64,000 bases of DNA from Vesta saturnalis (lineage: Eukaryota; Arthropoda; Insecta; Coleoptera; Lampyridae): assembly GCA_036346205.1 (NCBI GenBank), contig JARFJB010001278.1:5649501-5713500 (forward strand), read 5' to 3'. Under the pieces are notes generated by a model. That model saw nothing but the letters and a program-made list of their open reading frames with translations, was not told where the DNA came from and did not search any database. Below, in pieces: positions 44,690-56,008 of this stretch (position 1 is its first letter; every line of letters begins with the position of its first letter). A program made the position numbers and the translations under genes.

Positions 44690-46718
44690 GATGTGGACAA
44701 AAGTATAAAACATTATAACAAATAAAGAATTATTTGGTATTGTAGTTGTGATATTACAAAGGTAAATTGCACCACAGTCTAGCTCAGTGAGGTACAAACT
44801 TATAAAACTTACTGAAATTGAGAACACATTCATCAGGTGTGAGGGAAACAGAGAATTTTTCATAGATATAATTAGTATTAGCATTTGTTTTATTGGGCAC
44901 CACTCAATTTCTAGGTTTAATAATTAAACTACAACAAAAATTAAGAAGGTCGTATCTCAAAGCATAATAGGTATCCTGAATAAGCACTAAACAACTATAT
45001 TTACATGTATATTTAATAAAGCAAAATGTCTGATTAATATTAGCACAAAACAACTAAAACGATACTTCTCGTACAGCCTTACGATCTTAAAATAACTAAA
45101 TTAAACAGTGTACATAAGCTTACAATCTATGTTTACTTAAAAATTCAAAATGCAATCCATTCAACAGGTATTCAATAATGAAACGTGTATTGACCTACGT
45201 CAACAAATTACAGTTGTGATGTTTTTATCTCAGGAGGAGGACTCAGCTGATCCTTTTTTTAACCGCATCAACATAACATTAACTGATTTGTTATTTAGTT
45301 AAACTGCACTAAAAGGATAAGTACTTACTTGTACAAAATAAATATTTTAATCTTGTCTTAAACGAACTGTAGCTTGAGAACTTTCATTTCCAATTCCAAT
45401 TAATTTCCAATACGATAATGCAAAGGTAATTTCCATTTGTAATTAACGCACAAATAAACGAAACATAAACGTATGGGAAGGAACGGTAGCATATGGTAAC
45501 ATTAGGTAATTGGCACAAAATGTTTACCCTACAATAATGGAAAGGTATAAACAACTAACGCAGATTCGAACGACGAAAGCTGTTGATATAACGACGAACA
45601 CAGAATATGTATAACAGCATATGTGATTTATGCAAAACAAAGGTATCTCCATTTATGTTCATAAAGATGACATTGCATTATCTCGCCATTTTAACAAAAT
45701 ACTGTTCGTGACGTCATACCACACCGTTCAACGATACGTAAATTTACCAAAATAAAAGCTTTTTCTTAAGATAAGCGGTTTCCTTGTTCCTACTCTTATT
45801 CCCTTATAAAAGGGAAGCAAAACTTAGAAAAGATAACGTCTGAACTGCAAAGTATAATAAACGGAAATGCATAAGCGTGTTCAATTCACGTTGCGCATAG
45901 AACTAAAATTGCATGTCTAAAATATACACAGGGACGTTCGTAATTATGTAGACTGAAATATTGAGATATAAAAAATTTAATTATTGAACGAAAAAAGGAA
46001 TGTTTAAAGATACTAATGTAATGTAAATATATTTATCAATAATAACGTAAATTTCGAAACTTAAATTAAGGTGATGATAGACAAAAATTGGCACGTTACA
46101 ACATAGGGGATATTTTTAACACCAATGAAATTTCGCACATAAAGGTTTTAATATATGACGTTGCTAGTTTTATTTAATTGCGAGTGCGTGTGCGTGAGTG
46201 TGTAAGGTATACGCCTCTTGCTAAATCCGACGCCTCTCACCATAACCAGCCATCATCAAAAGCTCTATTCTTTCTCTTTCAGTTAACTGAACCATTTTAA
46301 AACACAATTACAACTTCAAAAATTTTCAGTATTTGTTTATGTACAGCGTCCTCTGATTGTTAACAACACTAGCAATTATTTTTTCCTATTCATAGGTAAC
46401 TAGATAATGTGGTAAATACATGTTTTTAATAATTTTAGTTAATATCTGGGCATTTACTAAAAATAATGGCACCAAACCGTATATCACTGAACACCTAAAG
46501 GACTGTTCTATCCGAATCAAAAAAATATACAAGATGATTAATTTAAAATAACAAAGTTGCTGTAATTTCCTGTTAAACCGGAAGTTAAATGAAATTAGCA
46601 ATAGCACTAACGTATTAACCATAAATTGAAACCTTCATGTGCAAAATTTCTTTCAAATAACTTCTTTAGTGTTAAAGATATCCACTATGTTCCATACTTT
46701 TGCCCACCCTTGTATAGA
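44690..46718. mobile_element. possible non-coding Tc1-like element bounded by inverted ends
   Basis: ATACAGATGTGGACAAAAGT (44691) and the reverse complement at 46718, ATACAAGGGTGGGCAAAAGT, are similar and inverted, each next to TA. No transposase frame is found between them, so this could be one non-autonomous element or two unrelated ends. Confidence 0.35.
45709..45812 (+). promoter_or_regulatory. candidate RNA polymerase II promoter (CRE + TATA)
   Basis: A perfect cAMP-response element TGACGTCA (45709-45716) lies about 90 bp upstream of CTTATAAAAGGG (TATA at 45805). No gene is recognised downstream. It may be the promoter of a decayed LTR or of an unseen exon. Confidence 0.35.
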
Positions 46719-46917
46719 TTACTCCAGATATAGTTTGACACGTTTATTTTTTAGTTTTAGTAATACATGTGCTAGTTTTTGCAAGTTTATTTCAAATATT
46801 GTGTATGTCTTATCGTACGTATCTTTTAATTTTAAATTAAACTGCTCCATCAGCACAACCGATTTTCTCTGTGTTTATTTTTCTCATATTTATTCAGTTT
46901 CGAGTGGGTAACTCAGA

Positions 46918-47030
46918 TAAGCACGAAACGGGAATTCAGAAGCACATTTTAAGTTCATATATATGGCCTTAACGCCCGAACGGGGAAAATTTACCAGAAC
47001 GCACGAAAGGGGAACATTCGAAACGGTCAT
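46918..47030. repeat. cluster of GCACGAAACGGGAA-like motifs, site 1
   Basis: GCACGAAACGGGAAT, CGCCCGAACGGGGAAAAT, CGCACGAAAGGGGAACAT and TTCGAAACGGTCAT follow each other at 17-48-bp spacing. Related motifs recur at 56955-57030. Confidence 0.7.
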
Positions 47031-47252
47031 AAATCCAACAAACGAGATATTTACGCAAAACACAAGTTTGTTTGTATAGTAAGTATGTTTCTTATTAAAG
47101 AGCGCACCTTTGAATTCTGAACCACCCTGTTTAAAAATTTCCATTGTTCTTTAAGACATTTTCCCTTTTACTTAACGCAAATCATTACTTTCATTTTGGT
47201 CATGACTACTGCCAACTGGATTAGAACAAATTAACATCTTCGTAAGACTAAA

Positions 47253-47540
47253 CCGCTTGGTGGTCTAGTGGTTAGTGCTTTTCCATTTCACCTGAAAGAC
47301 GTGTGTTTCATTCCCAGCCCGGTCGGTTATGCTTCTAATTGCGGGTAAAAACCTAAAATGCGCTATCTTCTCGGAGAATGACGTTAAGTCACAGGCGCCG
47401 TAATATTGCGGCAATCCCTATTGGAAGTGAAATTGCCCAAGGTTTGACCTGGGTACAAAGATACAGCAATCCGATGCTTACCCACAATAACAAATAAGCG
47501 TGAAATTGAGCTAATAGCAAACAAGTGCAGACAGTTTGAT
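47253..47540 (+). mobile_element. tRNA-derived SINE
   Basis: The head CGCTTGGTGGTCTAGTGGTT contains an A box. About 45 bp on, GTGTTTCATTCCC stands for the B box, followed by CAGCCCGGTCGG. The body includes GCGGGTAAAAACCTAAAATG and CTCGGAGAATGACGTTAAG. The tRNA at the 5' end is the classic SINE layout, unlike repeats A-D. 3' end approximate. Confidence 0.8.
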
Positions 47541-47739
47541 TAACCCTTTCGCTCATTGCGTTTACCACAGTACACATCAAGTTTAACAGTATAATTTTTA
47601 CCTTTTGAGTTTTGTCCTACATGAGTATTGCACATGATAGGTGCTGTGTAGCATAGGTGCCGTCTGGTTGTTATTAATTTGAACTCTATTTCATTGGTTT
47701 AAGTATTTTGGTGAATAAAAAGTCCATATTTTATTTCAA

Positions 47740-48300
47740 AATGACCAGTTTCAAAGAATGAGTAGATAAATGACATGTCACTACCATTACCTAAAGATAT
47801 TAAATGAATCTTGTACGCTGATGATGCCATATTAATTTCAGTAAACTGTAATTATAGTATTGGTTACCGCAGAGAGTACGATGGTATTGAAATCATAACT
47901 AAGTGGTGTATTTGCAATAAATTAAAACCTCTAAAAAGATTGTAATGCCCTTACCTTTAAATAGATACACCACTGATCTTCTGGCAAAACATATGTTACT
48001 TCTAGGTTGTATTATTGACCCTAAACTAATGTTTGATGGTTATTGCCCCAGCATCATCAACAAAGTAAATATATAATTTTTTTTGTTAAGAACATTGGAA
48101 AAATGTACTCCATTACAGGTATTGTATATTGCGTATTTAGCTGTAATTTAAAGCCACCTTTGTATGGTACTTTGGTGTGGAGACAAATCTCGCATTGTCA
48201 TAATATATTTCGTAAAGCTATAAAAGTGCTGCCTAGGTCTCACTACATGCCAGACGAAAGGAGAATTTTCCAATAAAATATTTCTGATTGAATAAAACAC
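47740..48300 (+). pseudogene. Jockey-like LINE reverse transcriptase C-terminal fragment
   Basis: LYADDAILIS (YADD at 47814-47825) is followed by TKWCICNKLKP, then LLGCIIDPKLMFDGY (thumb GxxID motif). FLLRTLEKCTPLQ comes next, then IYCVFSCNLKPPLYGTLVW and SHCHNIFRKAIKVLP with HYMPDERRIF. This is the normal order of RT motif C, thumb and connection in Jockey-superfamily LINEs. Stops and frameshifts throughout. N-terminal part missing. Confidence 0.75.
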
Positions 48301-48523
48301 AAAAGTATACTTGTGACGTAACTTAGTTTATAGTATTTTACTCCGCATTCATCATTTTATTGTGAAGTTTGTGTAAATACACATAAAAATGTCACCATTG
48401 ATACAATCATGCGTTATGATACCGTCATATTCCATTAGCTATATTAGATATTTTCTATTTAATTTATAATTCTCTATTTTACTGAGTCAAATAATCATTT
48501 AATTAATTTTTATGTGAGTTACG

Positions 48524-49745
48524 AGAATGTATAATGAATGGTGAATGAAACTGAGAAGGATATTGGGTTAAACGGAATAGAGCAAACGGTAGGAAAGTTG
48601 AAAAACGGTAAAGCTGCAGGTGTGGATGGAATCACTGGCGAAATGCTAAAATATAGAGGTGCAAAACTTATACGAAGATTGTGTGAATTATTTAACGCAT
48701 TTCTCAAATGTGGAAAAGTGCCGAGTGATTGGAAGAGCGCGATGATTGTACCTCTATATAAGTGTAATGGGAAAAATAGTGATTGCAAAGACTATAGAGA
48801 TGTAAGTCTGCTCAGTGTACCAGGTACAGTATTTGGAAGAATACTGATTGATAGAGTACATGAAACTACCCATATTAAGATGTGGGATGTGCAGGGTGGC
48901 CTCATGCCAGTAAGAGGATGTGTTGATCAGATGGTTGCTCTCGAACAGGTGAATGAAAAGTGTTTAAGTGTCAAAAGGAAGATGTACTGTGCGTTTGTAG
49001 ATCTGGAGAAAGCATATAACCGAGTAAATAGGGAGAATCTGTGGGAAATATTAAATGAATATGGCCTAAGTAGAGGTCTAATAAACGGAATAAGGGCAGT
49101 ATATAATGGTATCCGGGCATCTGTTAGGGTGAGAGGGGGTGTGAGCGAATACTTTAGTATTGGACGACGGGTTAATGCTGGAAGGAAAGTGATTGGCAGT
49201 ATATGGATGACAATGAAAAACGAAACGAACAATCTATAATGGCGTATTTGTCCAGTTGGTACTGTACGGAAATAAGACATGAGTATGTCAAAAAAAGCAC
49301 CAATGCAAAATAAATGCTATGGGTATGAAATTTTTTAGAAGCGCATGCAGTAAAACTAGAAGGGATAAGATGAAAAATGAATGTATAATGTGTGTGGCGA
49401 AGAAAAAACGATTGATAGGTATAAAATTAGTACACTATGCCGGTTTGGTCACATCGAAAGAATGAGCTACCAAAATTAATAAAGCAGATATATGTGGGTG
49501 AAGTTAGAGGTAAGCCCGGGCTTGGTAGGCCGTGTAAAACTTGGTTGAATGCAGTAGAGTGTGTGATAAAAGAAAGGATAAGAGAAAGAGCTTTAAAAAT
49601 AAAAGGGCGTGTCAGAGACAATGTATGAATCTTGCGGAAGCTAAGATAAGAAAGCATGCAAAAGATTACAAATAAAAAATGAATTGTTTGGCCTACTCCG
49701 TAAGGGAATGGCGTGACTGGTATGTTATGTTATATTATGTTTTTT
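48524..49745 (+). mobile_element. LINE-2: truncated, internally deleted copy of the LINE-1 family
   Basis: Opens within the RT and ends in the same 3' UTR (AAGGGAATGGCGTGAC plus a TATGTTATGTTA tail) as LINE-1. DNA matches 31590-33180 over most of its length, apart from an internal deletion of about 380 bp. No endonuclease is present, as usual for a 5'-truncated LINE insertion. Confidence 0.88.
48538..49239 (+). CDS. LINE-2 reverse transcriptase fragment (deleted YADD)
   Basis: An open frame of 233 codons with VGKLKNGKAAGVDGITGEML, MIVPLYKCNGKNS, LLSVPGTVFGRILIDRVHE, MWDVQGGLMPVRGCVDQM and YCAFVDLEKAYNRVNRENLW (motif A). VRGGVSEYFSIG then jumps to RRVNAGRKVIGS, omitting motifs B and C. Compared with LINE-1, the segment between about 32187 and 32570 is missing. 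This frame is more intact than LINE-1, so the insertion is younger, but without YADD it is inactive. No true start codon is expected in a 5'-truncated copy. Confidence 0.85.
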   Translation: MVNETEKDIGLNGIEQTVGKLKNGKAAGVDGITGEMLKYRGAKLIRRLCELFNAFLKCGKVPSDWKSAMIVPLYKCNGKNSDCKDYRDVSLLSVPGTVFGRILIDRVHETTHIKMWDVQGGLMPVRGCVDQMVALEQVNEKCLSVKRKMYCAFVDLEKAYNRVNRENLWEILNEYGLSRGLINGIRAVYNGIRASVRVRGGVSEYFSIGRRVNAGRKVIGSIWMTMKNETNNL

Positions 49746-50165
49746 ACTTTATTTGTTATTTGTTTATTTTAAATTTGTATCATAGTTATTTATGTACAAA
49801 GTATATTGAGTAAATCTCTATGCCCTGAGCGTAATTATCTTACAAAGTAAGTCGCCTAAGGGCACAGACATCTATTAATACCCGCGTATCATACAAGATT
49901 TTGTCACATTAATTCGTTATTACATCCACTGTAGCGTGTTAAAATTAAAATCATGGTTTCGTGCGAGTTTGAAAACTTCTTAATATTTGGTAATCATAAC
50001 ACACCTTACGTTAGGTACTGACGAGAAGTCTGACAACGTTGCGCGTGACAATTCAATTTTAAAATTATTCGAAATTTGATAAATAAAAACAATTGGAATT
50101 GACAAAGGGATATCAGTTGGTTTTCTCTCGCGGCCGTTTTTGTGTGAGAAACACCATTTTTACGA
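49746..50165. other. AT-rich spacer
   Basis: Nothing recognised. Confidence 0.55.
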
Positions 50166-50167
50166 TG

Positions 50168-50217
50168 AAGACACAAGATTAAATTATTATAAGTTTTTGT
50201 TATGAACGAAAAGCAAA
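50168..50217 (-). mobile_element. SINE-like repeat end, left of the palindromic mariner
   Basis: TTAAATTATTATAAGTTTTT then GTTATGAACGAAAAGCAAATA. This is the body start of the tRNA-bearing repeat in minus orientation, directly against the transposon end. Confidence 0.7.
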
Positions 50218-50626
50218 TATACAGGGTGTGGCGCGAAGAGTTTTGATTAAAAGTAATGGCAGATAGTTATGTTAAAAATCTGAAATTACGAAGCTGTAGG
50301 TTTTGGATGACGCTGAGTTCAAATATAATATTGTCCTGAATGTGGCACTTCCGGTTATACCGGAAGTAGACGTCAACGTTGTTATTTTAAATGGAACCTA
50401 ATATTTTTGATTTTATTTGCGAATTCTACATGAAATTCTAGATAAAATTTGTGCACAACGTCCTATACCAAAAATGAAGTATTTTCGAGATATTTCGATT
50501 TCTTTAAAAATTTTGAAAAAATCCTAGTCCACATTGAATAACGATATCTCCATTAATAACGAAGCTAGTGACGTGAAATTGTAACCAATAAACAACAAGC
50601 GCTTGCCATCTCATTGATATTTCTTA

Positions 50627-50704
50627 CAGGGTGTTTTAAACTTATCCCCCAACATGCACAATTTAAATCATTTATAAGTTGCTTACTTTAAATAGAACAC
50701 CCTG
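50627..50704. mobile_element. 78-bp MITE in the left arm of MAR-A
   Basis: CAGGGTGTTTTAAAC to TTTAAATAGAACACCCTG with TA on each side. Its ends resemble Tc1/mariner termini. Confidence 0.75.
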
Positions 50705-51050
50705 TATTTTATTACATTTTCCGCTGTATTTTTTTAAGCCAATTCGTTTGGTATCAGTATTCCCCATACCTAAATCCAACCACTTTTGAGATATTTCATT
50801 ATCTTAGTTAAAACATAACAACACTTAATTAATTATTTCAATATTAGTAAAGGGTAGGTCCTGATTTCCATTATTTAAGTTGATATTTTGTTATTTTTTC
50901 ATAAGTGATTAATTCTGAAAAGTAACCAATAGCCTGAAAGGATTATTAATTGTGGATATCATTAAAAACGTTGACTAGGTATTTTGTATTAATTTAATTA
51001 GACAACTTACAGACAAAAATAACTAAATGTAATATTAAACAAATAAAGTT

Positions 51051-52084
51051 TTATAATAAGTGTTCAAAATTAGCACCATCTACTTCTAAACAGTTATGAA
51101 TCCTTTTCATTACGTTATGTCTTGTAATTCTGGAAATATGGTCGGGTGTTAGAGAATTATATGCAAGTAAGACTCTCTGCATCATATCTTCCTTTGTCGT
51201 AACAGGTTTGGAAAATACCTGATTTTTAATGTAACCCCAAGTACCAAAATCTACAGGAGCCAAATCAGGAGAGCGAGCTGGCCAACGAAACGGACTCTAA
51301 TTGGCAATCCATCTAACATCAAACATGTCGTAAAGATGCTGAGCAACAGGCCCACAGTTATGAGGAGGTGCTCCATCTTGTTGATACCAAGCTGCAGCCG
51401 CCTCTCCATTTCTTAAAGGATCTAGCGCCGGTCGTATCGCTTCTTCTAAAATGTGGCAATATCTTGTACCATTTAAATTTTCATCATAAAATTTTAATGC
51501 TAAAATTTTATTGTCTTTTATTGCACAAAAAACATTAAAACTACATAACTACATAAATAACATTCTCTACTAACATGTGAATTTTCATTAGACCAAAAAT
51601 GGGAATTATGTCGATTAAATAATCTATGTTTGCTAAACTTTGCTTCATCACACCATATAACTTTTTTTATGAAGTTTTCATCCTCTTGGGCCTTCATTAT
51701 AAACCATTCACAGAATTCTACCCTTCGAGGAAGATCACCTAATTGTAAGTGTTGCACAAAATGATGTGAAAATGGTTTCCATTTGTGTTTTTTGTTAAAT
51801 GCGATGAATTGTTCTCTCTTACAATCTCTAATGTAGGCATTTGGAGAGGCCGTAAAATAACCCAAAACATTAATTTTGTTTATGTCACTGTCCACTAGTG
51901 GTTTATTCTTATTAATTTAACTGATGGCAGTTTTTAATCAATCTTTTACAATATCACCAGTTGCATTTGGTCGATTTGGATATTTTTCTGCAAAAACACG
52001 GCAAGTCCGTTCAACAAGTCTATTACACTCGCCGTAAATAATAAGATTTAAAAAATCATCATTATTAAATCCTACATTTGCCAT
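51051..52084 (-). pseudogene. MAR-A mariner-like transposase
   Basis: Starts MANVGFNNDDFLNLIIYGEC at 52084 (N-terminal HTH), with stops near 51950. Then FTASPNAYIRDC, KHKWKPFSHHFVQHLQLGDL and PRRVEFCEWF. VIWCDEAKFSKH supplies the first Asp, and FNRHNSHFWSNENSH follows. After a frameshift comes AAWYQQDGAPPHNCG (second Asp), with WPARSPDLAPVDFGTWGYIK (third Asp) about 36 residues later. It ends with RIHNCLEVDGANFEHLL at 51054. The triad is DDD-type. A few stops and frameshifts inactivate it. Confidence 0.88.
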
Positions 52085-52170
52085 TATTTACTATGAAATA
52101 CAAACTGGTAAAGAAAACTGTCAAAACAACATAAACAATTAACGTTCTAACTATCAAATCTTTGACAGCC

Positions 52171-52313
52171 ATGGCCTACCCTTTACTAATGTTGAAATAA
52201 ATAAGTGTTGTTATGTTTTAACTAAGATAATGAAATATCTCAAAAGTGGTTGGATTTAGGTATAGGGAACACTGATACCAAACGAATTGGCTTAAAAAAT
52301 ACAGCGGAAAATG
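52171..52313 (+). repeat. 143-bp direct repeat, copy 1, inside MAR-A
   Basis: CATGGCCTACCCTTTACTAA to ATACAGCGGAAAATG. Repeated in direct orientation at 52652-52795 with small differences, and inverted in the left arm near 50710-50865. Confidence 0.85.
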
Positions 52314-52315
52314 CT

Positions 52316-52465
52316 ATGACAAAGGAAGATATGATTCAAAGAGTCTTACTTGCTTCTAATTCTCTAACACCGACCATATTTCCAGAATTACAAGACATAA
52401 CTTAATGAAAAGGATTCATAAATGTTTAGAAGAAGATGGTGCTAATTTTGAACACGTATTATAAA
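52316..52465 (+). pseudogene. duplicated transposase C-terminal fragment in the MAR-A right arm
   Basis: Plus-strand TKEDMIQRVLLASNSLTP and a decayed end match the C-terminus of the minus-strand transposase at 51051-51200. It is part of the inverted arm, not a separate gene. Confidence 0.8.
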
Positions 52466-52651
52466 ACTTTATTTGTTTAATATTACATTTACTTATTTTT
52501 GTTTGTAAGTTATCTAATTAAATTAATACAAAATACCTAGTCAACGTTTTTAAAGATATTCACAATTAATAATCCTTTCAGGCTATTGGTTATTTTTCAG
52601 AACTAATAACTTATGAAAAATAACAAAATATCACCTTAAATAATGGAAATC

Positions 52652-52795
52652 ATGGCCTACCCTTACTAATGTTGAAATAATTAAGTGTTGTTATGTTTTA
52701 ACTAAGATAATGAAATATCTCAAAAGTGGTTGGATTTAGGTATAGGGAATACTGATACCACCAAACGAATTGGCTTAAAAAATACAGCGGAAAAT
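52652..52795 (+). repeat. 143-bp direct repeat, copy 2, inside MAR-A
   Basis: Second copy of 52171-52313; it directly precedes the right-arm MITE, mirroring the left-arm order. Confidence 0.85.
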
Positions 52796-52806
52796 ATAAT
52801 AAAATA

Positions 52807-52884
52807 CAGGGTGTTCTATTTAAAGTAAGCAACTTAAAAATGGTTTAAAATGTGCATGTTGGCGGCTAAGTTTAAAACACCCTG
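52807..52884. mobile_element. 78-bp MITE in the right arm of MAR-A
   Basis: Inverse copy of 50627-50704 with the same TA flanks, at the mirrored position of the palindrome. About ten mismatches or fewer by eye. Confidence 0.75.
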
Positions 52885-52910
52885 TATGAAATATCAATGA
52901 GATGGATATA

Positions 52911-53555
52911 CAGGGTGGCGCATTAGTGTGACAAAGTCCCATATCTCCTTTATTTAAAGGGATACAAAAAAATTAAATACAAAAGTTGTAAGATGTGTTC
53001 TGGTGCATATCCCAAAATATTTTTAATTATACAGGGTAGATCATAAAAGCTTAGAAGTAATTTTATTTTTTTTAAATAGAAAACCCTATATATTATTACA
53101 TATTTAGATTCTACATGCAATTTTAGACACATTTTATGTATAATATCCTATACCTAAGTCTAGCCGTTTTTGACAAATTTCAAATTTTTGTCAAAATGAC
53201 GTTTGCAGGCCAAAACATAGGTGGAAATATTTTCTAAACGAAGCCTTTATCAATTAGTTATGGTTGGTTTTCTTGGAAATGGGGACCCACTCTAATGGGT
53301 TGTATTGATATTTTTGTAATACATTCATACAGGGTGATCAAAATGGACAATAAAAGTAGATTCAAAAACCTATAAAGTCATTTTTTTAATGGAAACCCCT
53401 ATTTTTTAATTCTATCTTATTTAGCATTAAAAATAAGGGTGACTTTGTATAAGAGTGTACATTCCAAAAATTGCAGTTTTGAGATAATGACAATTTAACA
53501 TTTTTTATTGTAAAAGGTTTTGTTGTTAGTTGGCCGTGACGGCGAAGCATAGCAT
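52911..53555 (+). repeat. MAR-B left inverted arm
   Basis: Matches 54945-55598 inverted with scattered differences. Contains internal ACAGGGTAGATCATAAAAGC and ACAGGGTGATCAAAATGGAC, which look like further embedded termini. Confidence 0.85.
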
Positions 53556-53671
53556 ATAAAGACAATAGAGATCATCAGAAACGTCATTATTTATTGTCAG
53601 TTGATAATTTGTGTAATGCATTAGTGTATTTTATAGCAAATTGATTTAAAACTTGAATTAAAATTGTAAAT

Positions 53672-54748
53672 AATGAATTTTCGCAAACCGAGATGGTTGA
53701 CATGATTTTTGTTTTGGGAGCTAGTGATAAGAATACGCTCTTAGCAAGAAGACTGTATCAACAACGGTTTCAGAGAGACGGCAACCTGAAAGAAGGGCAT
53801 TTGAAAAGCTTTTGGAGCATTTTGAAGAAACTGGCAGTGTGTTATATGAAAAGATACTAGGGAAAAACATGCATAGACTGAGGAAAATCAATTAAATGTA
53901 CTATTAACAGTTACCGAAAATACATATATTGGACAACGACCCATTTCTCAGCAGATTGGTGTTGAAGGACGTACGGTACAGCGGATATTGAAGTCTTAAA
54001 AATGCACCCCTATCACATTCAACTACTTCAAGAGTTGGTTCCTGAAGATTATCAAAGACGACTGAAATTTTGTCAATGGGCGCAAAACAAAATAAACCAA
54101 CAAAGAAATGTTGTTCATTTGATTTCATTTACAGATGAGGCCACATTTCACAGAAACGGAAGTGTAAACAGACACAACTTTCATTACTATGCTACCGAAA
54201 ATCCACATTTTGTAAGATATACTTCTCAAACTAGATGGTCTTTAAATGTTTGTGGAGGTATTGTCGGTAATCGTGTAATTGGACCATATTTTTTGATCAA
54301 CGAGTAACAGGGTAGTATACTTAGACTTTCTGCAAAACCATCTACCTAATTTGTTGCGTCAAGTGCCACAGGATACGCAATAAGAAATGTGGTTTCTTCA
54401 TGATGGGCCCCAGTACATCATACAGGTCCGATAATAACTTTTTAAACGCTAGACATCCAGAAAGTTGGATTGGGAGGGAAGGCCAGTTGCTTGGCCTGCT
54501 AGATCCCCAGATCTTACTAAAATGGACTTTAGCATATGGCGGTACGTCAAAGAGCAAGTTTATAAAATACCGCCTACAACAAAGGAAGACATGAAGATTA
54601 GTATTAGAAACTGTTTTCAAAACATTAGTGTTGAAATGTGTAGAAACTTAAGCAGCGAATTTGAGAGACGTATATTGCATTGTGTATTCAAGAAAGAGGC
54701 GGATATTTCGAACAAGTTATTAGGTAGTACGTATTTGACGTGTTTCTA
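53672..54748 (+). pseudogene. MAR-B mariner-like transposase
   Basis: The N-terminal HTH region gives TEMVDMIFVLGASDKNTLLA and, after a shift, RQPERRAFEKLLEHFEETGS. Then TENTYIGQRPISQQIGVEGR and TVQRILKS follow. The catalytic domain has HPYHIQLLQELVPEDYQRRL, LISFTDEATFHRNGSVNRHN (first Asp) and YYATENPHF. WFLHDGPQY supplies the second Asp, and EGRPVAWPARSPDLTKMDFS the third. It ends with YKIPPTTKEDMK and SSEFERRILHCV near 54748. About five frameshifts or stops. It would act on its own TIRs, and its protein differs clearly from the MAR-A transposase. Confidence 0.88.
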
Positions 54749-54944
54749 GTACTTTTATCTGTATAATTAGTTACAGGTTTAGTTACATTAGAGGTGTTAA
54801 GTTTATAATTAGGATTAGGACATAATTTGTTGAATCAAAAAATATTGTCTTTACTTTAAGTTCGTTTAATAAAATAATAGTTTATATGGGGTTCAATAAA
54901 TTGTAATATTTCGATCTGAAGTGCTCGATTTTTTGTTTCGCCGC

Positions 54945-55598
54945 ACCCGCCGTCACGGCCAACTAACAAAAAACTTGAAAGCCGTATAGCCTTTTACAAT
55001 AAAAAATGTTAAATTGTCATTATTTCAAAACTACAATTTTTGGAATATACACTCTTATACAAAGTCACCCTTATTTTTAATGCTAAATAAGATAGAATTA
55101 AAAAATAGGGGTTTCCATTAAAAAAATGACTTTATAGGTTTTTTGAATCTACTTTTTATTGTCCATTTTGATCACCCTGTATGAATGTATTACAAAATAT
55201 CAATACAGCCCATTAGAGTAGGTCCCCATTTCCAAGAAAACCAACCATAACTAATTGATAAATGCTTCGTTTAGAAAAGATTTCCACCTATGTTTTGGTC
55301 TGCAAACGTCATTTTGACAAAAATTTGAAATTTGTCAAAACAGTTAGACTTAGGTATGTGACATTGTACATAAAATGTGTCTAAAATTGTATGTAGAATC
55401 TAAATATGTAATAATATATAGGTTTTCTATTTAAAAAAAATTAAAATTACTTCTAAGCTTTTATGATCTACCCTGTATAATTAAAAATATTTTTGGAATA
55501 TGCACCAGAACATATCTTACAACTTTTGTACTCAATTTTTTTTGTATCTCTTTAAATAAAGGAGATATGGGACTTTATCACACTAATGCGCCACCCTG
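54945..55598 (-). repeat. MAR-B right inverted arm
   Basis: Inverse of 52911-53555. The inner edge is GCCGTCACGGCCAACTAACA. Confidence 0.85.
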
Positions 55599-56008
55599 TA
55601 TATAGTTAACGGGCAACCGCTTGTTGTTTATTGGTTACAATTTCACTAGCTTCATTATTAATGGAGATATCGTTATTCAATGTGGACCAGGATTTTTTCA
55701 TAATTTTTAAAGATATCGAAATATCTCGAAAATACTTCATTTTTGGTATAGGACATTGTGCACAAATTTTATTTAGAATTTCATGTAGAATTTCATGTAG
55801 AATTCGAAAATAAAATAAAAAATATTAGGTTCCATTTAAAATAACAAAGTTGACTTCTACCTCCGGTGTAACCGGAAGTGCCGCATTCAGGACAATATTA
55901 TATTTGAACTCAGCGTCATCCAAAACCTACAGCTTCGTAATTTCAGATTTTTAACATAACTATATCCACCATTACTTTTAATCAAAACTCTTCGCGCCAC
56001 ACCCTGTA

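Larger units (their letters stand above)
52911..55598 (+). mobile_element. second mariner-like element (MAR-B) nested in the MAR-A right arm
   Basis: Ends CAGGGTGGCGCATTAGTGTG (52911) and its inverse (55598), TA on both sides (52909-52910, 55599-55600). Long inverted arms of about 640 bp (52911-53555 and 54945-55598). A plus-strand transposase lies between them. The arm sequence differs from MAR-A, so it is a separate family member. Confidence 0.9.
50222..56006 (-). mobile_element. palindromic mariner-like element (MAR-A) with about 1-kb inverted arms
   Basis: Ends CAGGGTGTGGCGCGAAGAG (50222) and its inverse at 56006, with TA on both sides (50220-50221, 56007-56008). The left arm 50222 to about 51206 pairs with the right arm 56006-55599 plus 52910-52316; the gap between these two right-arm pieces is the inserted MAR-B. 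Transposase is on the minus strand at 51051-52084. Each arm carries a 78-bp MITE at the same place. Confidence 0.9.
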
